A DNA stretch of 10,148 bases from Patescibacteria group bacterium (GTDB taxonomy: Bacteria > Patescibacteriota > Minisyncoccia > Portnoybacterales > UBA2143), in assembly GCA_018819085.1 (NCBI GenBank), contig JAHJQT010000044.1:1-10148 (forward strand). The letters run 5' to 3'. The notes below the pieces were generated by a model. It was given only the letters and a program-made list of their open reading frames with translations. It made no database searches and was not told where the DNA came from. Shown here piece by piece: positions 1-5,051 of the stretch. Every line of letters starts with the position of its first letter. Position 1 is the stretch's first letter. The position numbers and the translations under genes are program-made.

Positions 1-300
1 AATTATCATAATACCAATAAATCCTAGAAAATATAGCAAGGTATATAAAAAGATAATTAAAGCTTCTTTAATTCTATTATTAAGGGCTAAATAAGCTGGA
101 TATCCAAAAACAATCATTCCAGTAACAGCTGCTGAAAAAACTAAAAGAGTTAAAATCAAAACAGGCAATAAAAAAACAGGTGGCTGAGGAAAAAATCTTT
201 CTCCTAATTGAAGAAAACTTCCAATTAAAAAACAATAAACAACAACTCCTAATGCTTGTAAAAAACTAATTAAACATGGTTTTAATTTATTTATTTTCAT
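1..300 (-). CDS. Partial small integral membrane protein, open at left edge
   Basis: An open frame of 100 codons runs from ATG at 300-298 to base 1 without a stop, so the C-terminus lies outside the window. The translation starts MKINKLKPCLIS and is strongly hydrophobic, with three likely membrane helices at about residues 9-29, 40-64 and 83-100. These are separated by a short polar loop containing ERFFPQPP and a second loop with YLALNNRIKEA. I see no catalytic motif and do not recognise the family. The start has neither a clear Shine-Dalgarno nor the TATAAT-N6-ATG arrangement of its neighbours. It is the last visible gene of the leftward series, and its function is unknown. Confidence 0.6.
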   Translation of the reverse strand, partial: MKINKLKPCLISFLQALGVVVYCFLIGSFLQLGERFFPQPPVFLLPVLILTLLVFSAAVTGMIVFGYPAYLALNNRIKEALIIFLYTLLYFLGFIGIMII

Positions 301-380
301 GTATATTATTTTTTATTAATTAAATTTATTTGTTTTTAAAATATATATCATAGCAACCATTGCACCTAATAAATTAGAAA

Positions 381-633
381 CTAAATTTTATTAATTATCC
401 TGTTTAAAATCTCTAAAACGCCTAATTTTTTCGCCCATTTTTTTAAATATTTAAAATCAATTTTTTTTTGAAATTTTTTCTGGAGTAAAACTAATTTTAT
501 CTCCTACTACATCTTTAGCTAATCTCCATAATTGAGATCCAATTTCAATCTTTCTGTCAGCAGACATATTCTTAAAAATTCTATCTTGTATCTCCTGTGC
601 TGTTTTTTTTATTTTATAACACTTAATTTTCAT
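381..633 (-). pseudogene. Small helical protein split by a frameshift in an A9 run
   Basis: The frame from ATG 633 codes 58 residues (MKIKCYKIKKTAQEIQ..., then KNMSADRKIEIGSQLWRLAK) and stops at TGA 459-457, directly after nine A's on the coding strand (469-461). Dropping one A lets translation continue as KKIDFKYLKKWAKKLG to a TAG at 383-381, giving 83 residues with a plausible helical C-terminus. I therefore read this as one gene with a one-base frameshift. The 'MSA(D/E)(R/K)K...QLW' core resembles a small helical protein that, from memory, is common in AT-rich candidate-phylum genomes; its function is not known to me. The cause could be real decay, a homopolymer sequencing error, or polymerase slippage. 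A TATAAT lies eight bases upstream of the ATG. Confidence 0.55.
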
Positions 634-641
634 ATACCTAT

Positions 642-647
642 ATTATA
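642..647 (-). promoter_or_regulatory. -10 box of the frameshifted small gene
   Basis: TATAAT on the minus strand lies eight bases before ATG 633, preceded by TAG rather than TGn. No good -35 is seen at 16-18 bases. Transcription would start at or within two bases of the start codon, so the message would be leaderless or nearly so. Confidence 0.5.
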
Positions 648-702
648 CTATTTTTCTTTTTCTTTTCCTAGTAATAAAAAACATATTTTTATTTTTTATT
701 AA

Positions 703-879
703 TTATTTTTTACTATACGAACGAAATGCTAATCCAAAAGATGCTATTGCAGTAGCAACATAAATAACGATTACAAATGTATCTTCTTTATTAATAATAT
801 GTTTAACACTAGAGACTGCCCAAACTGCTCCAGATGCTAACCAAAAAATTGTAAAAACTTTCGCTTTTATTTTATTCAT
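703..879 (-). CDS. Small two-helix membrane protein (58 aa)
   Basis: From ATG 879 the frame codes 58 residues, MNKIKAKVFTIFWLASGA..., ending FGLAFRSYSKK. There are two hydrophobic segments at about residues 7-24 and 34-51, with a short polar turn containing KHIINKEDT, and both ends are basic. A longer reading from 918 exists. I chose 879 because an extended -10, TGGTATAAT, lies at 894-886 with exactly six bases before this ATG, which places the transcription start on the A of the ATG. The longer start would lie upstream of that promoter and inside the end of the nuclease gene. I recognise no family. A small membrane-embedded hairpin protein is all that can be supported. Confidence 0.5.
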   Translation of the reverse strand: MNKIKAKVFTIFWLASGAVWAVSSVKHIINKEDTFVIVIYVATAIASFGLAFRSYSKK

Positions 880-885
880 ATATTT

Positions 886-894
886 ATTATACCA
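886..894 (-). promoter_or_regulatory. Extended -10 (TGGTATAAT), leaderless start for gene 703-879
   Basis: The minus strand reads TGG-TATAAT at 894-886, followed by six bases (AAATAT) and then ATG at 879. With the usual six-base gap between the -10 box and +1, the A of the ATG is the first transcribed base. The box lies just after the stop of the upstream nuclease gene (904-902). Confidence 0.6.
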
Positions 895-901
895 TATAAA
901 C

Positions 902-1528
902 TTAAGGTAAACTTTCACAAACTACTCCATCATTATCGCTATCTAATTTATGAATATCATTATTTCCACAAGATTCATAAATATTCTGTGCTTCTTTTCG
1001 TGTTTCAAAATCAGAACAATCATATACATTTATAGAACAAATAACTCCATCAACTTGGCATGAAGACCATAATCCCAAATTTCCCCCTTTAGCTTGTGCC
1101 TCAAAACTATCAAATTGTTCTGCATACTTAATATCAGGAGGATATTTAGCTGATAAAGCATATCCTTCTTTAATTAGATATTGATTAATAAAAATATCAT
1201 CTATCCAGACATATCTTAACAATCTTCCATATCTATCTCTTTCTGAAACATCTTTCTTTAATTTAACCTCTTTTCCTTCAACTAACTCTTTATTTGCATT
1301 AAATGCCTCCTGTGCGAAGCAATCACCACCCTCTTGTCCCGTTTCAGGCGAATCAATGCCAATATATCTAACTATCTCCCCTCCTTCTAAAACAATTGTA
1401 TCTCCATCAATAACCTTATTAACTTTAAAAACAGATACACTATCTTCTTTTAAAAAAAGAATAAGAAAAATTCCAATAACAAGAATTAAAACAGAAATTA
1501 TTAAAATTTTAATATTCTTTGAAAACAT
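902..1528 (-). CDS. Membrane-anchored staphylococcal-type nuclease with C-terminal excalibur domain
   Basis: A 208-residue protein that should cleave nucleic acid outside the membrane. Residues 9-27 are a hydrophobic anchor or uncleaved signal. The SNase fold spans about 35-155. It has DGDT at 41-44, R54 in VRYIGIDSPET, D59, E62 and R102 in DRYGRLLRYV, matching the family's catalytic Arg, Asp, Glu and second Arg. The C-terminal 45 residues form an excalibur calcium-binding domain, with cysteines at 164, 171, 187 and 204 and the DSDNDG(VV)CE signature at 196-205. Only the last two of these cysteines belong to that signature; the earlier ones may form disulfides, which fits an extracytoplasmic site. 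The start is fixed by TGGTAGAAT six bases upstream. Roles could include nutrient nucleotide scavenging. The SNase assignment is firm; the role is inferred. Confidence 0.93.
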   Translation of the reverse strand: MFSKNIKILIISVLILVIGIFLILFLKEDSVSVFKVNKVIDGDTIVLEGGEIVRYIGIDSPETGQEGGDCFAQEAFNANKELVEGKEVKLKKDVSERDRYGRLLRYVWIDDIFINQYLIKEGYALSAKYPPDIKYAEQFDSFEAQAKGGNLGLWSSCQVDGVICSINVYDCSDFETRKEAQNIYESCGNNDIHKLDSDNDGVVCESLP

Positions 1529-1534
1529 AATCTT

Positions 1535-1543
1535 ATTCTACCA
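1535..1543 (-). promoter_or_regulatory. Extended -10 (TGGTAGAAT), leaderless start for the nuclease
   Basis: The minus strand reads TGG-TAGAAT at 1543-1535, then six bases (AAGATT), then ATG 1528. The spacing is identical to that at genes 879, 2151 and 3955. Confidence 0.55.
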
Positions 1544-1553
1544 AAATACATTC

Positions 1554-1796
1554 TTAATAACTAGTTAAAAAATCTATTACTCGTTGATCAGTTAAAATAT
1601 CTGATCTCTGAATTTTCTTTTTTAAAATGATACCCTCTAAACTTTGACAACGACTTAAAGCAACATACATTTGACCATAAGCAAAAGCACCATCTCCAAC
1701 ATCAATAATTACTTTATCAAAAGTTTTACCTTGGCTTTTATGTATGGTTATCCCCCAAGCCAATACTTCTTCTTGATAATCTAAACCTCTTATTTC
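1554..1796 (-). pseudogene. 3' remnant of a Pif1/UvrD-like DNA helicase
   Basis: After a TAA at 1799-1797 an open frame of 80 codons reads ...EEVLAWGITIHKSQGKTFDK..., then YGQMYVALSRCQSLEGIIL, ending QRVIDFLTSY. ITIHKSQG is helicase motif V and VALSRC is motif VI of the UvrD_C_2 type C-terminal domain found in Pif1- and RecD-like helicases. Walker A, Walker B and all the rest of the protein (normally 400 residues or more) are missing, so this cannot be a working helicase. There is no credible start codon; the first candidate is TTG 1763, inside motif V context. The fragment overlaps the 3' end of the metallopeptidase gene in another frame, which suggests that a deletion or recombination joined the two. 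The identity of the remnant is solid. Confidence 0.8.
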
Positions 1797-2151
1797 TTAA
1801 ATCTCTCCTAATATCCAAATAATCAGGTATAACTTCAGCAACTAAATTCCAAAATTTTCTTGAATGATTTAATTCTTTTAAATGACACAATTCATGAACA
1901 ATAATATAATCTGAGATTCTTTTAGATAAAAACAGTAATCTATAATTAAAATTTAGATTTTTCTTACTAGAACAACTTCCCCATCTTGTTCTTTGGTTTC
2001 TAATACTAATTCTATTAAAATCAAATTGATATATATTATTATAATAATCAATTCTTTCAGATATTAATTTTGAGGCTTCTTCTTTATGTTTTAAATAATT
2101 ACTTTTATTATTTCTAAATAGGATGTTATAAAGCTTAATCTGTTTTTTCAT
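1738..2151 (-). CDS. YgjP-type metallopeptidase (DUF45/WLM family)
   Basis: A 137-residue protein. The core carries RWGSCSSKKNLNFNYRL (about 56-72) and the zinc site VHELCHLKELNHSRKFW at 85-101, with HELCH as HExxH (H86, E87, H90) and a third ligand at H96. This is the diagnostic signature of the YgjP/DUF45 zinc-dependent peptidase-like family, cytoplasmic and of largely unknown substrate. Family members usually have about 220-240 residues. Here the N-terminal beta-rich part is short, and the last residues after RRDLRNK (RFRLSRRSIGLGDNHT) are read out of frame through helicase remnant DNA, so the natural C-terminus was probably replaced. The start is supported by TGATAGAAT six bases upstream. 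The catalytic residues are intact; whether the shortened protein folds is uncertain. Confidence 0.85.
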   Translation of the reverse strand: MKKQIKLYNILFRNNKSNYLKHKEEASKLISERIDYYNNIYQFDFNRISIRNQRTRWGSCSSKKNLNFNYRLLFLSKRISDYIIVHELCHLKELNHSRKFWNLVAEVIPDYLDIRRDLRNKRFRLSRRSIGLGDNHT

Positions 2152-2157
2152 ATTCCT

Positions 2158-2166
2158 ATTCTATCA
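2158..2166 (-). promoter_or_regulatory. Extended -10 (TGATAGAAT), leaderless start for the YgjP-type gene
   Basis: The minus strand reads TTTTTTGATAGAAT, then six bases (AGGAAT), then ATG 2151. The T-tract before the TGn recurs at 5713-5726 and 6957-6970. Confidence 0.55.
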
Positions 2167-2188
2167 AAAAATTAATAAATTTGTAAGT

Positions 2189-2223
2189 AAAAAAGCGCTA
2201 GAGCAAGCTTAGCTTGATAGCGC
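2189..2223 (-). terminator. Intrinsic terminator of the secreted-protein gene
   Basis: On the minus strand a stem GCGCTA (2223-2218) pairs with TAGCGC (2200-2195). An inner stem CAAGC/GCTTG (2216-2212 with 2208-2204) closes a tiny loop. Six T's follow (2194-2189). It lies eight bases after the stop of gene 2231-2647. Confidence 0.85.
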
Positions 2224-2230
2224 CTTCGAG

Positions 2231-2647
2231 TTAATTCCTCCAATCATCCAGACTTTCCCACCATTTCTGATAGGAAGGAGTCTTAAAATCCTTTTGGAGA
2301 TCAAAGAGCATCTCCTGAACCTTCTCAAGACTCCTGATGTTTTTACAGCAAGGACCAGCAAGGATTTCCTCCATTTTCGATTTGATGACCAAAAGCTGAG
2401 AAGCATCCTCCTTTGGCAAAGAAGGATTTGACATGAGCATCTCAAGTTCTTTGACCAAATCTTCAAGCATATCTTTCAAAAATAGCTCCTCAGAGAATGA
2501 GTACGGACATCCTTTCTCCAGCTTATCCAATGAAGCAATAAGCTTTTGAAATTCTACTTTTCTCTCTGAGTTCTCCCCCGCCCAAGCCATTGACCCAATA
2601 AACGAAACCGCCAAAGCAACAAATACCACTAACATCATCTTTTTCAT
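2231..2647 (-). CDS. Secreted helical protein of unknown function, higher G+C
   Basis: A 138-residue protein with a clear Sec signal peptide: MKKMM, a hydrophobic core LVVFVALAVSFIGS (6-19), and a likely signal peptidase I site after AWA (residue 23). The mature part of about 115 residues looks all-helical and charged, with many E/K/L residues and leucine spacing typical of helical bundles. It has three cysteines (47 and the pair 100-101) that could form disulfides, and an aromatic end KWWESLDDWRN. I recognise no family. The start is supported by AGGGGG seven bases before ATG 2647, unlike the leaderless neighbours. One sampled 60-base stretch (2401-2460) is 40% G+C against 18% in the neighbouring metallopeptidase gene (2041-2100). 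It has its own promoter and terminator, so it looks like a self-contained, possibly acquired unit. Confidence 0.8.
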   Translation of the reverse strand: MKKMMLVVFVALAVSFIGSMAWAGENSERKVEFQKLIASLDKLEKGCPYSFSEELFLKDMLEDLVKELEMLMSNPSLPKEDASQLLVIKSKMEEILAGPCCKNIRSLEKVQEMLFDLQKDFKTPSYQKWWESLDDWRN

Positions 2648-2683
2648 TTCTTTTCCCCCTTAATTAGAATTAATAAGAACTAT

Positions 2684-2715
2684 AAAAACAGGATAGCATA
2701 AAAATACTATCCTGT
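2684..2715 (-). terminator. Possible terminator after the PD-(D/E)XK nuclease gene
   Basis: On the minus strand ACAGGATAG (2715-2707) pairs perfectly with CTATCCTGT (2696-2688) across a ten-base loop, and the T-run extends to 2684. It lies 20 bases after the stop of the nuclease gene and overlaps the promoter of the next gene. The same dyad may instead, or also, be an operator. The stem is only moderately GC-rich. Confidence 0.5.
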
Positions 2716-2718
2716 CAA
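2690..2718 (-). promoter_or_regulatory. Strong sigma70-type promoter of the secreted-protein gene
   Basis: The minus strand has TTGACA (2718-2713), a 17-base spacer and TATCCT (2695-2690), with TGC directly before the -10 (extended -10). Predicted start is near 2683, giving a leader of about 36 bases with a Shine-Dalgarno. The spacer edge and the -10 form a 9-bp dyad that is also found, with compensatory changes, at the 6912-6940 promoter. Confidence 0.7.
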
Positions 2719-2734
2719 ACCCCCTCAAAATCTT

Positions 2735-3955
2735 TTACTTCTTCCTTATTGATAAACTAATACTATCCTTCATAGGAACTATTTCTAAAATTTTATCTTT
2801 AAGATCACTATCAATATCTTTTCCATCAAGTAATTCTTTCAACTTCTTATCTGCAATTGTAGATATATCAGACCAATACTTTGTTTTTTGAAGTAAATTC
2901 TCTAATTCTTCATATCTTTCTAAATCATAGCTTTTTCTTGGAATATCATAATCTTGTTTCCTATTAACCGCCACTAATTTATCTCCTCCATCTAATGCTT
3001 CCATATTATTCTTTTTAGCATAGATTAATATGGCTTCTTCTATTTTTTTCATTTCTTGAGTAATCTCTTCTGATCTGATTCTATTATCTCTATTAACATC
3101 TGTTCTTTTCTCAGCTAATTCAATATATTTCTTAGCTAATTTAATTCCATCTTCTTTTAAGTACTCATTTTTTGGTAATTGTTCTATTTTATATAAATGC
3201 TTCTTTTTAGGACAATGTTTCCAGAAACCACACCAATCACACATAGTTTCCTGTGCCGGAAAATTACCTTCTTTTTCAACTAAATTAATCTCTTCAATAA
3301 GTTCTAAAATATCACTCTTTAATTCTTTTAATTCATTATCTGTTCTCTTAGAGGATACATCTTCACCATAAGCTACATAATGCCAAATTAACTTAATTTC
3401 CTTAGCTTCTTTATGGCTATCCTTAACAAAAATTGAATAAAGAGCTAATTGACGATCTTTATCTGCATATTTCTGATCCATTAGTGTTGAACCTGTCTTG
3501 TAATCATGAATAGAATAGACTCCCTTCTTATCTCTAGCTAAACGGTCAATATATCCAATAATTTCATATTCACCCCATTTTAATATTATCTTCTTTTCTA
3601 CGCCAATCGTTTGATCCTGATCAAAAGGAGAATATTGATTATAGTAATTCTCAATACATCTCTTTCCTAAATTGTAATAATGTTCTTTGTTATAATCTTT
3701 ATTGTTTATAACAATTTCATCCTTCCATTCCACTCGCCAGATTTCATCATAGAATTTTATTAAATCATCTAAAGAATTTAATTTAGTTTTTAATAAATCA
3801 CGATAAAGCAATTCTAATGTATTATGAACTTGACTTCCAATAAAAGCTTCAATAGTTTCTTCTTTTTCTGGTTTTAAACTAGTTAAATACTGAAACTTAT
3901 ATTGCAAAGGACATCTTTTATACATTTCTAATTTAGAATGAGAAAATTGTTTCAT
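2735..3955 (-). CDS. PD-(D/E)XK nuclease with AddB/Cas4-type iron-sulfur cysteines
   Basis: A 406-residue RecB-like nuclease (PDDEXK_1 type). The N-terminus FSHSKLEMYKRCPLQYKF carries C15, and GSQVHNTLELL carries the conserved histidine H44. GYIDRL gives D137 and HDYKTG gives the catalytic D151 and K153, followed by the QLALYS helix (169-174). A C-terminal cluster CDWCGFWKHC (C239, C242, C248) together with C15 makes the four-cysteine 4Fe-4S clasp known from AddB and Cas4. About 160 further residues are charged and probably helical. No Cas1/Cas2, CRISPR repeat or AddA partner is present in the window, so it is a stand-alone nuclease of unknown role, perhaps in repair or defence. A start 39 bases further upstream is open, but ATG 3955 sits six bases after TATAAT and begins the conserved motif. 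Confidence 0.9.
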   Translation of the reverse strand: MKQFSHSKLEMYKRCPLQYKFQYLTSLKPEKEETIEAFIGSQVHNTLELLYRDLLKTKLNSLDDLIKFYDEIWRVEWKDEIVINNKDYNKEHYYNLGKRCIENYYNQYSPFDQDQTIGVEKKIILKWGEYEIIGYIDRLARDKKGVYSIHDYKTGSTLMDQKYADKDRQLALYSIFVKDSHKEAKEIKLIWHYVAYGEDVSSKRTDNELKELKSDILELIEEINLVEKEGNFPAQETMCDWCGFWKHCPKKKHLYKIEQLPKNEYLKEDGIKLAKKYIELAEKRTDVNRDNRIRSEEITQEMKKIEEAILIYAKKNNMEALDGGDKLVAVNRKQDYDIPRKSYDLERYEELENLLQKTKYWSDISTIADKKLKELLDGKDIDSDLKDKILEIVPMKDSISLSIRKK

Positions 3956-3961
3956 ACATTT

Positions 3962-3967
3962 ATTATA
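3962..3967 (-). promoter_or_regulatory. -10 box, leaderless start for the PD-(D/E)XK nuclease
   Basis: TATAAT on the minus strand, then six bases (AAATGT), then ATG 3955. Here the extended TG is absent (GGATATAAT). It fixes the start codon choice. Confidence 0.55.
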
Positions 3968-3991
3968 TCCCTTCAATGAATTCAGGACAAG

Positions 3992-4036
3992 CAAAAAACC
4001 GCCATATGTCTGTGTACATTACCACATGGCATTGAC
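3992..4036 (+). repeat. 45-bp intergenic module, copy 1, ending in a -35 box
   Basis: It begins CAAAAAACCGCCATA and ends in TTGAC. Aligned without gaps it matches about 31 of 45 positions with 6964-7008, including the shared CAAAAAACC, a TACA(T)TTACC block and the terminal TTGAC. In both places it sits directly upstream of a plus-strand promoter. It contains an imperfect dyad, GCCATATG (4001-4008) with CACATGGC (4023-4030), that copy 2 does not keep. Confidence 0.5.
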
Positions 4037-4060
4037 AATTTGCGTTCTAGTAGTTAAAAT
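4032..4060 (+). promoter_or_regulatory. Near-consensus sigma70 promoter of the predicted small RNA
   Basis: TTGACA (4032-4037), a 17-base spacer and TAAAAT (4055-4060). The start is predicted near 4067, which falls inside the 34-bp palindrome. No plus-strand gene follows before the terminator at 4165-4197. Confidence 0.65.
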
Positions 4061-4082
4061 TCCTATAGGAATTTTAACTACT
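4049..4082. repeat. Perfect 34-bp palindrome over a promoter -10 and start site
   Basis: Bases 4049-4065 are the exact reverse complement of 4066-4082, with the centre TCCTATAGGA and no loop. The left arm contains the -10 box TAAAAT. No T-run follows on either strand, so it is not a normal terminator. A dimeric repressor operator or a cruciform-forming site is more likely. Confidence 0.9.
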
Positions 4083-4114
4083 GACCTCTAATATTTACTG
4101 TGGATTAATTGCTA

Positions 4115-4142
4115 TTGACAAGATATACAGATTTGATACACT
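4115..4142 (+). promoter_or_regulatory. Possible second promoter inside the small RNA region
   Basis: TTGACA (4115-4120), a 16-base spacer and TACACT (4137-4142), four of six matches to TATAAT. It is weaker than the first promoter. If active it would give a transcript of about 50 nt, consisting mostly of the terminator hairpin. Confidence 0.35.
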
Positions 4143-4164
4143 GATTGTAGTATTTGGAAAAGGC

Positions 4165-4197
4165 GCCGACCGTTAGGACGGTGGCTTTTTTCTTTTT
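4165..4197 (+). terminator. Plus-strand intrinsic terminator with no plus-strand gene before it
   Basis: GCC-(G bulge)-ACCGT, loop TAGG, ACGGT-GGC, followed by TTTTTTCTTTTT. The stem is eight base pairs. The minus-strand reading has only four T's after GGCGCC, so the plus orientation is favoured. It could also weakly end the DUF3800 transcript that arrives from the other side. Confidence 0.8.
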
Positions 4198-4203
4198 AGA
4201 CAA

Positions 4204-5004
4204 TTAATTCTGACTATTTTTATATTCAAGTGGTAATCTTTGTTTTAAATCCTGATCAACAAAAATATTAAACTTTTTATTACGAAATCCTTTAGTAAAA
4301 TCCTTTGTCCCTATATTTGCTTTAATAAACCTAACTAATTCTTTTTTATATTTATCTCCTTTACCAACAATATCAGTCATAATTTTTAAATCATAATTAA
4401 TTGCGCCAATAAAAAGATCTACAACTTGTAATAAATCATTGCCTTTTGAATCAAACCGACATACACCAGCCATAGCTAATCTACCCGCTTTTCTATTTAT
4501 TTTTTCTTTTACACAAACTTCATAGCGTACATTTTTTGGCGTTGTTACATGATCAGCTAAAAGTATTAAAATTTCATTTGGAGCAAGTGCTGATTCTGCT
4601 AAACGAATAGAAATATACTCATAAGCAACCCAAGGATTACCATTAAATTCATTTTGAAAATATTGACCTCCTTTATCGAGCGTATAAGAATAAAACCAAA
4701 TACTTTTTGTATCCAAAAAAGAATCAATAGCGAATTTAGCAAAATCAATATTTCTTCTAGATAATTTATTAAATTTCATTTCATCATGAAAATTTCTTTT
4801 ATTCCTTTCATAAATTAGTTTACTATATAAATAATAAGGTTGGCTACATTTTATTAAACCAACCGTAAAAAATGGAGCTGTTTTTGGATCAAGACTGCCA
4901 CTTTCATCAAGAAAACAGAATTTTGTCCAAATCTTATCATAATTTTTCAATTTTAACTCACCTGTTTTATCTTGTTTTTGATTCTTGTTTTTTATAAAAA
5001 ACAT
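4204..5004 (-). CDS. DUF3800 family protein (RNase H-like fold)
   Basis: 266 residues from ATG 5004. The signature FLDESG at 31-36 (D33, E34) is the hallmark DUF3800 opening. HDEMKF (E75), LLADH (D151) and LLQVVDLFIGA (D196) follow in the order and spacing of the acidic residues of this RNase H-like family. From memory, DUF3800 proteins are frequent near mobile and defence genes and are suspected nucleases; no reaction is established. It follows the S51 peptidase in the same direction. A GTG at 5055 would overlap that gene's TGA (GTGA) and add 17 residues, whereas ATG 5004 has GGAG about 13 bases upstream. I favour 5004, but coupling from 5055 is possible. The N-terminal ~28 residues before the domain are lysine-rich and unusual. 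Confidence 0.85.
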   Translation of the reverse strand: MFFIKNKNQKQDKTGELKLKNYDKIWTKFCFLDESGSLDPKTAPFFTVGLIKCSQPYYLYSKLIYERNKRNFHDEMKFNKLSRRNIDFAKFAIDSFLDTKSIWFYSYTLDKGGQYFQNEFNGNPWVAYEYISIRLAESALAPNEILILLADHVTTPKNVRYEVCVKEKINRKAGRLAMAGVCRFDSKGNDLLQVVDLFIGAINYDLKIMTDIVGKGDKYKKELVRFIKANIGTKDFTKGFRNKKFNIFVDQDLKQRLPLEYKNSQN

Positions 5005-5051
5005 ATATTTATTTTCTCTCCTTAAATCTATTCTTAAGATATTCCTTTTAA

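Larger units (their letters stand above)
4067..4197 (+). ncRNA. Predicted small RNA of about 125-130 nt
   Basis: The stretch 3956-4203 has no gene. On the plus strand it has a good promoter (4032-4060), about 100 bases without any ATG or credible reading frame, and a strong intrinsic terminator (4165-4197). No plus-strand gene precedes this terminator anywhere in the window, so the terminator needs a transcript of its own. I recognise no known RNA family. A second TTGACA inside the stretch (4115-4120) could give a shorter form of about 50 nt. Existence of the transcript is inferred from the signals only. Confidence 0.5.

Noticed and set aside
318..386. Minus-strand frame reading NLVSNLLGAMVAMIYILKTN before a stop
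   Set aside because: It looks like the end of a membrane protein but has two stops directly upstream and no start codon. At about 23 codons it may be chance or a gene relic too short to call.
1356..1568. Plus-strand frame of 70 codons opposite the nuclease
   Set aside because: It is antisense to the N-terminus of a firm SNase gene and has no ribosome site or recognisable motif.
2209..2466. Minus-strand frame of 85 codons overlapping the secreted protein
   Set aside because: It lies in an alternative frame of a gene with a clear signal peptide, Shine-Dalgarno and terminator. Its protein is rich in Arg/Ser/Leu without any motif.
2735..3955. cas4 of a CRISPR system
   Set aside because: No repeat array and no cas1 or cas2 lie in the window. 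The protein is about twice the length of typical Cas4, so only the nuclease superfamily is claimed.
5004..5016. A leaderless -10 before the DUF3800 ATG at 5004
   Set aside because: The hexamer six bases upstream is GAAAAT, a poor -10, and a GGAG exists nearby. The gene more likely depends on the upstream S51 transcript.
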